This document shows positions 1 to 10,019 of a DNA stretch of 64,000 nt, one piece after another. Under the pieces are notes generated by a model. That model did no database searches. It worked only from the letters and a program-made list of their open reading frames with translations, and was not told where the DNA came from. Position 1 is the first letter of the stretch. The number at the start of each line of letters is the position of its first letter. Made by a program: the position numbers and the translations under genes. The stretch is from Aralia elata (Eukaryota > Streptophyta > Magnoliopsida > Apiales > Araliaceae): positions 23,125,506 to 23,189,505 of the forward strand of contig CM068379.1 in the NCBI GenBank assembly GCA_034770075.1, in the 5' to 3' direction.

Positions 1-906
1 TCTCCATATTCTTTTAATATCATCTATCCATTTTTTCTTCCATTAATATCATCCATCCATTTTTTCTTCCATTAATATCATCCATCCATTTTTTCTTCCA
101 TTAATATCATCCATCCATTTATTCAAAAAGATTAATCCATTATCAAAAGATAATTCCATTATCAAAAGATAAAACCATTAAAAATAACTCCATTATCACA
201 ATAAATCCATTTTTCTGTATTATTGTGTTAAATGTATTAATATCACAGATAGCATATACTCGCAATACTGACAACCAGATTATTCCCAGGAAAGAGGGGG
301 CCTTCCATAAAAATGACGCTCAATTAAATAACCCCTTTCCTTGACAGAATTTCTAGACATTGTCGATAATGCTAAAATATCCTATCAAATGATATAAGTT
401 ACAGTGTCGTGACAAATAGTAAAATATATTATGCAGATGCTAATTAACAATTATTGAATCAAGATACTATGCAATTGCTACTTTATCAATTATTGAATCA
501 ATAATATAAAACACTGTGCAACATCGTGAGCTACTGTGGAATACCGTGTGCTACTGTGGAATAACGCGTTTTACTGTTCTTTTTATCACCGGGTATTTTA
601 ACAGTTATCGGTTAAAGTTTTGCCGCCAATTTCTATCACTTTCTATATCCGACAGTTAACCCGTTGTGGGGCCCACTATCATTGACAATATTGCCATTTC
701 AGCGCCGTCGTACGGTACCGAATATAATATTCCCCGACAAAAAGAATATTTCTCGACAAAAGGAATATTCCTCGACATACTATTTATCAGATAATGTGCA
801 TATAACACCCTTAACTATCATTTATAACAATTAAGCACTTCACTATTTAAAAAAATAATCATAAAGAAAATAATAAATTTTTATTTCATAAATTCGGGGT
901 CTTACA
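1..906 (-). repeat. 3' LTR of element A (partial, cut by window edge)
   Basis: This is a direct repeat of about 5790-6695. In element orientation the LTR begins TGTAAGACCCCG at 906, right after the polypurine tract. Positions 11-118 hold about three tandem copies of a 30-bp unit containing CATCCATCCATTTTTTCTTC; the other LTR has the same number. No genes. Confidence 0.92.
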
Positions 907-918
907 ATCTCCCCTCCT
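907..918 (-). other. Polypurine tract of element A
   Basis: On the minus strand this reads AGGAGGGGAGAT immediately before the LTR start TGTAAGACC. It is the expected plus-strand primer site for reverse transcription. It overlaps the last codon of the pol remnant. Confidence 0.85.
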
Positions 919-1436
919 TATGAAATTTTGTCCTCGAAATTGACGTACGTACCTGGCATTTCGAAAAGGTAAGGATACCTTACTCTCACTTCAGATTCTA
1001 ACTCCCAGATTATTTCCTCTATATCATGGTTTCTCCATAAAACTTTGACTCGAGATATAACCTTTGATCGTAGAATTTGTTCTTTCTTATCCAAGACCTT
1101 GACAGGTATCTCTTCATACGTTAAATCCTCTACTATCTCGTCTGGTTCTAATTAAATAGCGTGGTTTGGAGCTTTCACATATTTACGTAGCATGGATATG
1201 TGAAAAACATTATGAGCACGAAACATGCTTGACGATAAAGCGAGTCTGTAGGCCACAGTTCCTACTCGGTCGAGGATTTCAAATGGACCGATAAATCGAG
1301 GGTTAAGCTTTCCTCTCTTTTCGAATCTTGTATCTCCTTTCCATAGAGTAACACGTAAGGATACATGGCCTCCGATATTGAATTCCTCGTCCCTTCGATG
1401 AAGATCAGCATAACTCTTTTGTCGATCTTGTGCTGC
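918..1436 (-). pseudogene. Integrase C-terminus plus chromodomain remnant (element A)
   Basis: The minus-strand reading frame is nearly open. It first gives the integrase C-terminal beta-barrel region (GPFEILDRVGTVAYRLAL, then the FRAHNVFHISMLRKY type motif). After one in-frame TAA near 1155 it gives a chromodomain-like tail (YEEIPVKVLDKKE, VKVLWRNH, then a WELESEVRVRYPYLF type end) and stops at the polypurine tract. In chromoviruses this domain is thought to guide integration into heterochromatin. The zinc-binding and catalytic parts of integrase are missing upstream, so no active integrase could be made. Confidence 0.82.
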
Positions 1437-1562
1437 TTATATACGTTATCATCTTCACGTGGGTTCGTGGAGTCTTTAACTCTATATTCATCCTTTGTAA
1501 GTCATCCAAAAGTGCCCTTTACGTTGTCAGCATCGTACTCGTACTTGCATACGTTCTTCTAC

Positions 1563-1860
1563 GCAATGCGTCAGCTACTACGTTCGTCTTTCCAGGACGA
1601 TATTGAATGGTATGGTTGCAATCCTTCAACAGCTCGAGCCACGTCGTTGTCGCATATTGAGTTCCTTTTAGGTGAAGAAATGTTTGAGGCTTTTATGATC
1701 TGCATAGATTTCTAGTTACTCTCATCTTTCTTCTTTACGAATAAAATAGGAGCACCCCAATGTGATGTATTCGAGCGTATGAAGCCAGTATCTAACAACT
1801 CCTGTAGTTGGGTTTTTAACTCCAGAAAATTCAATAGGAGTCATACGTGTGGGGTCTTAG
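1563..1860 (-). pseudogene. RT and RNase H remnants fused by deletion (element A)
   Basis: About 1735-1860 on the minus strand encodes the start of a Ty3 reverse transcriptase in broken frames (a match to the 'ELL..GFIRPS.SPWGAPVLFVKKK' block). About 1563-1717 encodes the end of RNase H, including the ADHKSLKHFFT-like and QYRPGKTNVVADAL motifs, with frame breaks. The two are adjacent, so the RT palm, including the expected YVDD box, and most of RNase H have been deleted. From 1437 to 1562 I see only a short degraded linker where integrase should lie. Confidence 0.78.
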
Positions 1861-1880
1861 AAATGGATTTTGTATTAGGT

Positions 1881-2394
1881 TCAAGGTCGATACAAAAATT
1901 TGATTTGACGGTCTAGGGGTAGGCCAGGAAGTTCTTCGGGAAATACGTCATGAAACTTATTAACAACAGAAATATCAATCAAATTTGATGTATTTGTGTT
2001 TAAATCAGTTACATGGGCTAAGAAATTTTGACATCCGTTTTTCAATAAACGAATGACTTTGTGGATAGAAATGACAGTTACTGATCTCAACGGTTTGGTT
2101 GCTTAAATTCGAATAATAGGTTGATTAGGAATATAAAAACTAGCGACCTTACGAAAGCAATCACTTTTAACATGATGAGTAGTTAACCAATCCATTGATT
2201 TTTCCAAAGAGGTAATATCAATGGGTAAGGTGAGTGTACCGTCTTGAACAAAACAAGATTTATAGACTGTAGATGTAACGAATGTTTGTTCCAATGGTGT
2301 TTCAACAAATAAGTCAAAATTTAATTTATTAGGGTCAAGTTTAAACGTTGGGCACAAGCAGATAAAATAAAAGAGTGGGTAGAACTAGTATCTA
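1881..2394 (-). pseudogene. Aspartic protease and pol linker remnant (element A)
   Basis: Just downstream of gag, in a shifted frame, the minus strand gives a degenerate retropepsin active-site block reading LLDTSSTHSFI, where the family has D-[ST]-G-A. Next, 2103-2357 contains the protease C-terminal block (SMDWLTTHHVKSDC, like the 'GMDWL..H.A.IDC' block). 1881-2090 ends with a pre-RT linker (KFHDVFPEELPGLPLDRQIKF). The active-site glycine has become serine and the frame is broken, so protease is probably inactive. Confidence 0.8.
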
Positions 2395-3687
2395 ATAAGG
2401 TATAGGCTCACAAGAGTTTATAATTAGCTCACCAGTTATGGCGTCATCTGTTTTCCACGCATTTTGAGAGGTTACGACAAAAGCTCTGCCTTGTACCACC
2501 GGCTTTGACTTATCCGTGTCAGACCTTGGTGTCATCGTTACGACTGGACTTGATTTTGCTACACGACAGAATCGAGATATGTGGCCTTCCTTTCCATAAT
2601 TGTAACATACCTTGGATGGCTGTGTACAGTTTGGACTGATGTGTCCCTCCTTTCCACACTTGTAACATATGACCGGTGGTCGTTCCTCTTCCCTCGAAAC
2701 TGGTACTGGTGTTGCTGCTGATGCCGATGCATTTCCCTGGTTATTGTTGAATTTTCTCTTTTTGGAATTGTTGTTGCTTGACTCACTCTTCCTGTTATCT
2801 GGGCCAGGATTACCACCGAAGAGGTTACCATTTCCGGTGTTGTGATTCCCTCCTCGCTGATTATCATTATTCCGATAATTGCTGCCACCATTATGATTAT
2901 TACCGTGATTTTGCTCTCGTGGTTGGGTGTTGCTTCCTGGTTGTAGTAGTCCTCTTTCCTGCTCCACTACTTGAGCCCTATCCACAGCATCTGCGTATAT
3001 ACAAATTTTATGAGAAAAGAGATATTGGCGAATCTCTGGTTTCAAACCTCGTAGGAACATTCGTGTCATTCGTTTTTCAGTATCCACCAAATGGGATGCA
3101 AAACGCGATAGCTCGGCAAACTTGGCTTCGTATTGTGACACCGTCATGTTGTTCTGTTCCAGTTTGATAAATTCTACCTCCTTCATATGACGAATACTTT
3201 CCGGGAAATACTTCTCATTAAATAATTCCTGGAACTCGACCCAAGACATCTCGAGTGCCGAATGATGTGTACGTTTCACAGATTCCCACCAATGATCCGC
3301 TTCTCCTCGTAACATAATGGTGGCAAAAGGAACCTTTTGGTTGTCCGTGCAACGCAGTACATCGAATATCTTTGTTAATTGTTTAAGCCATGCCTCTGCC
3401 TTGAGTGGATCTGGTTTGCCGAAAAATTCAGGTGGTCCCAATTCTTTGAACTGCTTGGCAGTGACCATCCGTACATTATCAGCGTTTCTGCCAGTATTGT
3501 AGACAGGAGCTCTTCTTGCCTGGTTCTGCAGGTATTGCCTGAAGTTCCTAAAAAATTCATCATTTATTCGGTTGTTAGCATCATGATTAGCATCATGGTG
3601 TTCTGAGTTTGCACCCGTATTATTTGTGGCTTCCTGGTTTTCAGCCACAATGGTCTCATAGTGAATTTCTTGGTTTTCAGATGTCAT
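2392..3687 (-). CDS. Gag polyprotein of element A
   Basis: An intact 431-residue minus-strand ORF, about the usual size for this lineage. It has an acidic, Asn-rich N-terminus, a retrotransposon gag core around residues 85-230 (including a WWESVKRTHHSALEMSWVEF block), an Asn/Gly-rich spacer, and two zinc-knuckle units around residues 339-374. The first is a proper CCHC knuckle (CYKCGKEGHISPNC). In the second the second cysteine is tyrosine (CYNYGKEGH), so it probably cannot bind zinc. Gag would form the virus-like particle and package the RNA. It lies about 185 bp after the primer site. It is the only full-length element ORF in this copy. The ATG at 3687 is the first in frame. Confidence 0.88.
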   Translation of the reverse strand: MTSENQEIHYETIVAENQEATNNTGANSEHHDANHDANNRINDEFFRNFRQYLQNQARRAPVYNTGRNADNVRMVTAKQFKELGPPEFFGKPDPLKAEAWLKQLTKIFDVLRCTDNQKVPFATIMLRGEADHWWESVKRTHHSALEMSWVEFQELFNEKYFPESIRHMKEVEFIKLEQNNMTVSQYEAKFAELSRFASHLVDTEKRMTRMFLRGLKPEIRQYLFSHKICIYADAVDRAQVVEQERGLLQPGSNTQPREQNHGNNHNGGSNYRNNDNQRGGNHNTGNGNLFGGNPGPDNRKSESSNNNSKKRKFNNNQGNASASAATPVPVSREEERPPVICYKCGKEGHISPNCTQPSKVCYNYGKEGHISRFCRVAKSSPVVTMTPRSDTDKSKPVVQGRAFVVTSQNAWKTDDAITGELIINSCEPIPY

Positions 3688-3872
3688 TCTGAAATGTGAT
3701 CACAAAACAAAGATTAGTTAAAGAAATAGACATGCAACATCTTGTCCCTATAACCAAACCAATTACTTAAATAACCAAAAATAGCTTAGATAGGACACAC
3801 TAGCAAAGGATTATACTCGTCTCTCCCCTCCTAGTTCTAATCCCAGATCTCTACCAGAGATCATATCCCTAA

Positions 3873-3884
3873 GCTCTGATACCA
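3873..3884 (-). other. Primer-binding site of element A (initiator Met-tRNA)
   Basis: On the minus strand this reads TGGTATCAGAGC, two bases after the 5' LTR end. It is the common plant LTR-element primer site, complementary to the 3' end of initiator Met-tRNA. Confidence 0.9.
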
Positions 3885-4536
3885 ACTGTGACGCCCCCAA
3901 AATAGGTCCACACAACCCATTTTGAGTCGCCAATAACATTCTACAAAAATACAAATACAAATACGAATTTTCCCATTTACAACTAATATTTGTCATGCAA
4001 AATACGACCACACACATACTGTGACTTTCCATACAATATCGTACCGTATGGTACCACAGTATCCAAACCCAAATTATTATAATGCCGTAAAAAGACGGCA
4101 ACACATGTTTTAAGTCTTCAGTACAATCATTATTAAACTATGTCATAACTTGATGAGGACAACCACTAACTCGGACCATCACTCCACTCCCCGGCTAGTC
4201 CCAGCTACATTTTCCTTTTCCTGAGAAGAACAATGGAACCAAACTGAAAAGGGTGAGCTCAAATAGCCCAGTAAGAAATATCATGACTAAGATAATGAAG
4301 AATAAAAATTATCTTTAGTCTTCAACAATAATAACTCAGAGATTTAAAGATATTATATTTGTTCAATAACAACAACTGCAGCGGAACGAACAATCCATTA
4401 GAAGAGTCAAGTAGATTATAATATCTACCATCTTCTATAAGTTAAAGGATCACCACCAATATTTTATCCCTGTAACACCAATCAACAATTTCTGTTTATG
4501 AACAACCAAATCAACAATTTATTATTCAACAGCCTC

Positions 4537-4800
4537 TCTTTGCACTATGTGCCAAAGATATTTATTTGTAACATCAATCAACAATTTCAACAGCCTCTCT
4601 TTGCACTACGTGCCAAAGATATTTATTTGTAACATCACCGGTCATGATCATGCCAAACGCCAGTTCATCTTTGCACTACCGGCCAAAGAGAACTTTCACC
4701 ATACGCCTTTGTTTGTAACACAAAAAGTCATGATTATACCAATACACAGTTTGGTCAAAATCATGTCACGCCAGTTCATCTTTGCACTACGGGCCAAAGA
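4537..4800. repeat. Four dispersed hairpin modules in the element A LTR
   Basis: A 22-bp module of the type TCTTTGCACTACGTGCCAAA followed by GA occurs near 4537, 4599, 4669 and 4779. The arms TCTTTG/CAAAGA, and in places GCAC/GTGC, are complementary, so each copy could fold. Spacers share AACATCAATCAACAATT or CGCCAGTTCA segments. Confidence 0.75.
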
Positions 4801-5246
4801 GAACTAATACCACAATTTAAGTATAAGGATGAGGATGATGACAATGATATAGTGAGATTAAGGATAAGAAAAACTTTATAATTTAATCAGTATCAAAGAT
4901 TGACCAAATTGCCAACACGATGACCAAATTGTGGAGTCAAATTCAAGAATGATATTCAAGAAATTATTTCATGCTTCAACTATAACGTATAAAATGAAAT
5001 AGAAAGATTCAAGTGAAAAGATATTAGATGAAGCACAAACTATTAAGGATATTCTACTAATTTTCAGGGATTTTCTCCATTTAAAAATAAGGTTTTGGAA
5101 ACAAACAAAGATTTCTTATCATAAATGGAGAAATGTGAAAGAAAAAGATATTCCTTAAAGAGTACGAAAGAAATGATACGTTATACGAGTATAACAGAAT
5201 ATATGAAACTGCAAATGGATTTTCACCCGTTATGCGATAATTCGCG

Positions 5247-5505
5247 TAAACAGGTTATTTCCACAAGAGATTAATAAGTAATGAATACAAAGGGTTATTC
5301 ACCAGGTACGACACTCGTACATACAGGTTATTCCCACAGAATAATAAGGAATGAATACAAAGGGTATTCACCAGGTACGACACTCCGTACATACAGGTTA
5401 TTCCCACAGAGTAATAAGGAATGAATACAAAAGGGTATTCACCAGGCATGCGTCATACCGCACGGACAGGTTATCCCCACAAATTAATACAGAATGAATA
5501 ACAAC
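5247..5505. repeat. Tandem repeat of about 71 bp in the element A LTR
   Basis: Three to four imperfect copies, each containing ACAGGTTATTCCCACAGA, AATGAATACAAAGGGTATTC and ACCAGGTACGACACTC. The overlapping minus-strand reading frame is a product of the repeat. Confidence 0.8.
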
Positions 5506-5750
5506 CTTTATGAGTATAATATCACTTACGAACATGAAAGTAAATGATATTATATATGAGTATGAAAGAAATGATATTCCCTACCTTCGTTAACTGGACG
5601 TTACTTTCTATGAAGTTTACTAACTTCGGATAATACTAATATTCTCACAAATACTCACAATAGCCTAGCACACTAAGAGAACTTCAGAACTTTAGAGAGA
5701 GAGGAAGTATAAGCAATGAAGGTGTGAAAATTTCTTAAGCAAACCCTCCC

Positions 5751-5758
5751 TATTTATA
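5751..5758 (-). promoter_or_regulatory. TATA box of the element A LTR
   Basis: TATAAATA on the minus strand within CCTATAAATAGG. It lies inside the LTR in the correct orientation to drive gag-pol. The E element has a very similar TATA context at 29695-29702. Confidence 0.6.
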
Positions 5759-6695
5759 GGAAAATCAAGGTGAGGGCATTTTGGTCTTTTCCCCATATTC
5801 TTTTAATATCATCCATCCATTTTTTCTTCCATTAATATCATCCATCCATTTTTTCTTCCATTAATATCATCCATCCATTTTTTCTTCCATTAATATCATC
5901 CATCCATTTATTCAAAAAGATTAATCCATTATCAAAAGATAATTCCATTATCAAAAGATAAAACCATTAAAAATAACTCCATTATCACAATAAATCCATT
6001 TTTCTGTATTATTGTGTTAAATGTATTAATATCACAGATAGCATATACTCGCAATACTGACAACCAGATTATTCCCAGGAAAGAGGGGGCCTTCCATAAA
6101 AATGACGCTCAATTAAATAACACCTTTCCTTGACAGAATTTCTAGACATTGTCGATAATGCTAAAATATCCTATCAAATGATATAAGTTACAGTGTCGTG
6201 ACAAATAGTAAAATATATTATGCAGATGCTAATTAACAATTATTGAATCAAGATACTATGCAATTGCTACTTTATCAATTATTGAATCAATAATATAAAA
6301 CACTGTGCAACATCGTGAGCTACTGTGGAATACCGTGTATTACTGTGGAATAACGCGTTTTACTGTTCTTTTTATCACCGGGTATTTTAACAGTTATCGG
6401 TTAAAGTTTTGCCGCCAATTTCTATCACTTTCTATATCCGACAGTTAACCCGTTGTGGGGCCCACTATCATTGACAATATTGCCATTTCGGCGCCGTCGT
6501 ACGGTACCGAATATAATATTCCCCGACAGAAAGAATATTTCTCGACAAAAGGAATATTCCCCGACATACTATTTATCAAATAATTTGCATATAACACCCT
6601 TAACTATCATTTATAACAATTAAGCACTTCACTATTTAAAAAAATAATCATAAAGAAAATAATAAATTTTTATTTCATAAATTCGGGGTCTTACA

Positions 6696-7697
6696 GAAGA
6701 GGCTGAAACCGAGGATGTGCCTTTGGTGAAGAAACCTCGCCAAACAAAATTCATTAATCCACAACCAACTACCCTTATCCAACCAACCAAAGCCTCCATC
6801 TCATCAACTCAACCCATCGATGACCCAGCTCTAACTACGTTATGGCCTGAAGGCCCAACCGACGACTTTCCCTTCAAAATTCTTGAAAACTTCATCCTTC
6901 CACAAGACGACGATCTCTTCAAGGACTTCTCCACCCAAGACCTTGTATCCGAATATGCTAAACACCAGTGTCAGGTGCACTCATTCACCGTCTTCATTTT
7001 TAAACTGTTTCGTGTTACTCTTATTGAATTCCACCCGAATTGTTTATGTTTTAGGGTAATGCCCTATTTGCACGAATCCTTCCCCGGCTATTGCGACTAG
7101 ATGTAAAAGAAAAAATATTTGCGACCGAAGCCGAGCTTCTCCGAGCCGACGTCCAAGGCCTAACCTCGGATCTCAAAAAAAGAAAAAGACCAACATGCTA
7201 ACACCAGAAACCAACACACCCAAACTAAATGCCAAGTTGATGAACTTCAACAATAAATAGCCACCCTTCAATAGGAGTACACCACCCTTGAGCAACACCG
7301 CCAGACTCTACTAGAGGAGAGTGTTCTGTTGAAGAAGTATGGTGAAGAGCAAAAGAGCACCATCCTGCACCTCCAACGCCGAGTAGGTGACATGCACTCA
7401 TAGATGATGGAAATGATGAGAGCTGAAGAGGCTTTATAGAAAGAATACAACGAGCTGAAAAGTCGAGGGCTTCTGATAACTGAAGCGATTAAACAACAAA
7501 TTATCGAGGAATATAAAGAATCTCCCGAGCTATCTGAAAAAATTATCCTCCAATTCGCTAAAGGTGACCAGGATCAGAAAGATAAGATAAAAGCAAAGAT
7601 GCAAGTTGTCGATCTCGACATTAAAATCCTCGAATCCTCCGACGAAGAACCTGAAGATGAAGACAACCTTCCCCCAGCCACTGAACAACTGACTTAA
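6696..7697 (+). pseudogene. Antisense extra ORF (aORF) of element B, 3' part, with an intron
   Basis: Coding on the plus strand, opposite to gag-pol, and ending 148 bp from the pol stop, tail to tail. The first exon (up to 6974) is Pro/Thr-rich, then acidic. An 80-bp intron follows (6975-7054), and the frame stays open across the predicted splice for about 50 codons before the first stop. Later parts are alpha-helical and charged with coiled-coil character (KYGEEQKSTILHLQRRV, KEYNELKSRGLLITEAI), and the end is acidic (SSDEEPEDEDNLPPATEQLT, stop 7697). In-frame stops at 7254, 7272, 7401 and 7437 all lie where glutamine codons fit, and there is one frameshift between about 7190 and 7254. The N-terminal half lies beyond element A, off the window. 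The function is unknown; extra ORFs in this position are known in Tat-group elements. Confidence 0.72.
6975..7054 (+). other. Predicted spliceosomal intron in the element B aORF
   Basis: The exon ends CAG and is followed by GTGCAC. The intron is T-rich and ends TTTATGTTTTAG before GGTAATGCC. It has phase 0 and is 80 bp long. Reading through it hits a stop at 7098; skipping it keeps the frame open. Confidence 0.65.
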
Positions 7698-7844
7698 TTG
7701 TAATTGACTGCTTTTCATGCAACGAATTTCATATATGTACAAAATTCCAAATGAAATGAAAATTCTCTTTTGCAAGAATGAACTGCTTTATGTTATTGAT
7801 AAGTAATTGAAATTACAAAAGAATAACTGAAAAAACTACATAGC

Positions 7845-8973
7845 TTATTGATAATATCTTTTAAGTCTTCTAGCATGCCATGTATTCTTTATCTCTGAAC
7901 CGTCCATTGCTCGAAGCCAGTAAGTCCCTGGCTTTGGCACTTCAATCACCTCATAAGGTCCCTCCCAGTTCGGCATAAGTTTGCCCGTGTTCTGGAGGGT
8001 AGACACTTCTGCCTCCCAAAGCACTAAATCTCCAACCTCGAACCTTCGTAGCTTCACCCCTTTATTGAAATGTTTAGCAGTTTTCTGTTGATAATTAGCT
8101 AATCTCACCATAGTTGATTCCCGAACTTCATCCAATACATCCAAATTAAGCCGAAGCCCCTCATCATTGTATAACTCACTGTACTAACTAACCCGAAGAG
8201 AAGGGGATCCAATTTCTATCAGCAATAAGACATCCATCCCATACGCCAATCTGAACGGTGAATCACTGGTAGTTATCCCCGGGGTTGTCTGATACGCCCA
8301 CAAGACACTGAGCAGCTCCTCTGGCCATCGACCCTTAACTTCATCTAGTCTTCGCTTAATTCCGTTAAGTAGGGTTCGATTTGTCACCTCAACCTGCCCA
8401 TTCGACTAAGGATGTGCCACCGAACTCCTCCGATGTTGGATATTCAAGTCCGCCAGAAACTCCTCAAATTTTGAACCCATAAATTGCCGCCCATTGTCAG
8501 ATACCAACACCATAGGGATTCCAAATCGAAACACCACAAACTCCTTAAAACAATTTAGGCAGTCCTGCTCAGAGATCGTTCGAAGTGGTTTTGCGTCCAC
8601 CCACTTGGTCATGTAATTGATCGCTACTATCACGAAGCACACCTGTCCCTTCGCCTTTGGTAGTGGACCCAAAATATCGATTCCCCAAATTGCAAACGGG
8701 ATCGGAAAAAGGACTGAAGACAACTACTTGGGAGGCTGATGTGGAACTGGGCTGTTCAACTGACACTTTGCACACTTTTTTACAGTCTTTTGCTTCCAGA
8801 AACATCGTGGGCCAGTAGTAACCTTGGCGAATGATCTTATATGCCAACGCCTTTGCACCCATATGTTCGCAACAGACCCCTTCAAGTACCTCCCTAAGAA
8901 CATAGGACGCCTCAGAAGGTTCCAAACACTTCAATAAAAGGTAATGAATAAGCTCTTCGTTATAAATCCCCAT
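7845..8973 (-). pseudogene. Integrase of element B (broken)
   Basis: Minus-strand pieces cover a whole integrase. The HHCC zinc region is at about 8975-8740 (EHMGAKALAYKIIRQGYYW, then a frameshift within the Cys-X-X-Cys part). The catalytic core has WGIDILGPL (first D), VSDNGRQF (second D) and NGQVEVTNRTL (E). The C-terminal barrel is WEGPYEVIEVPKPGTYWLRA, ending HARRLKRYYQ at 7845. An in-frame TAG at 8406-8408 precedes SNGQVEV, where the family has HPQ. A further stop or frame change near 8184 separates the C-terminal domain. DDE residues are still visible, but no full-length protein could be made. Confidence 0.85.
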
Positions 8974-10019
8974 CGATCAGAAGGAAGTACGAGCTCTTAT
9001 ACTTAATCTTTTTGGCCAGAATCCGATCTGAAGGCAAAATCCCATCGCTAAGTACTGTATGTACGGGTTGAGCCAGCAATCCATCCTCTCGACCATCATA
9101 ACTTCTAGCTTTTGCACACTCAAGGCATCGAGAACTTCTAAATACACCAAACCCCCAAAAGAACTAGCATATGTCGTTGCCAACCTCTGCCAAGTACTTA
9201 GTCATCTTTGCCCCCCGAGCTTCATACTCACCTGAGATTTGTTTAACCACTAATTAGGAATCACTGAAGACGAACAAACGCTAAACCTCCAAGCTTCGGG
9301 CTAATTGCAATTTGGCCAAAATTGCCTCATATTTTGCCTCGTTGTTGGTCACTTTGAACCGAAAACGGATAACTTGTTGTACTTTAAACCCCTCTAGACT
9401 TGTTAAAATTACCCCGGCTCCGCTGACATCTGTAGTCGAAGAGTCATCCACATACAAAGTCCATGCTGTCGGAATCGAACATGCCTCCGATATCGAGCCT
9501 ACCACGGCTTCAGGGGCATCCGGTTCAGAGAACGAGCATTCTACAACGAAGTCGGCTAAAGCCTGACCCTTTATTGTCGTTCGAAGATGATACTCTAATA
9601 CAAACTGGGTCAGTTCCATAGCCCACGCAGCGAGCCGACCTAAAATGTCTGGCATGTGTAACACCTTCTTTAATAGTTGATCTGTGTACGCCACCACCAA
9701 CCGACCTTGGAAATAATGTCGAAGCTTCCTGCTAGCAATAATCAATGCATAGGAAAATTTTTCCAGGTTCGGATATCTTGTCTCCATATCCCGAAGCACG
9801 TGACTAACATAGTAGATAGGGAAATATTTTTTCGCCCGCCTCGCGAATCAAAACCACTCCAACCGCTAATGAGATAACCGCCAAATACAAGTACAAAGGT
9901 TCTGAAAGGATCAACTTCATTAATAACGGTGCAAAAGATAAATACCTTTTGATCCCTTGGAACGCATCCTCACACTCTGAGGTCCATTGAAAGGTCTTCT
10001 CGTTTTTTGGTCCTTTCAT
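8974..10019 (-). pseudogene. RNase H plus second (archaeal-type) RNase H of element B
   Basis: From 10019 to about 9600 the minus strand encodes the ancestral RNase H that follows RT (FQWTSECEDAFQGIKRYL, then YALIIASRKLRHYFQ and VAYTDQ), with a frame break near 9800. A second RNase H follows at about 9590-9155: WTLYVDDSSTTDVSGAGVIL with the expected acidic residue, NEAKYEAILAKLQLA with the catalytic Glu, then a VFSDS block. An in-frame TAA at 9254-9256 sits just after DS, where glutamine is usual. Two RNase H domains are typical of the Tat lineage; the second is thought to have been acquired later. Confidence 0.82.

Larger units (their letters stand above)
1..6695 (-). mobile_element. Element A: Ty3/gypsy (chromodomain type), deletion derivative
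   Basis: This LTR retrotransposon reads on the minus strand. In its own direction it has a 5' LTR (6695 to 3887), a Met-tRNA primer site, gag, protease, fragments of RT, RNase H and the integrase C-terminus with a chromodomain, a polypurine tract, and a 3' LTR that runs off the left edge. The interior is only about 3 kb because most of RT and the integrase core are deleted. The visible LTR parts (1-906 and about 5790-6695) differ at about ten positions by eye, so the insertion is fairly young. Its right end is joined directly to the antisense ORF of element B, so A is inserted in B. The right-flank 5-mer is GAAGA; the left flank is outside the window. Confidence 0.9.
3887..6695 (-). repeat. 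5' LTR of element A, 2809 bp
   Basis: On the plus strand it runs from TGTGACGCCCCC to GGGGTCTTACA, giving TG...CA ends in element orientation. It holds repeated hairpin modules (4537-4800), a 71-bp tandem array (5247-5505), a minus-strand TATA box (5751-5758) and a 30-bp tandem repeat (about 5801-5908). Short ORFs in it are not credible genes. Confidence 0.9.

Noticed and set aside
2778..3606. Plus-strand frames overlapping gag of element A
   Set aside because: Shadows of the intact minus-strand gag, without domains.
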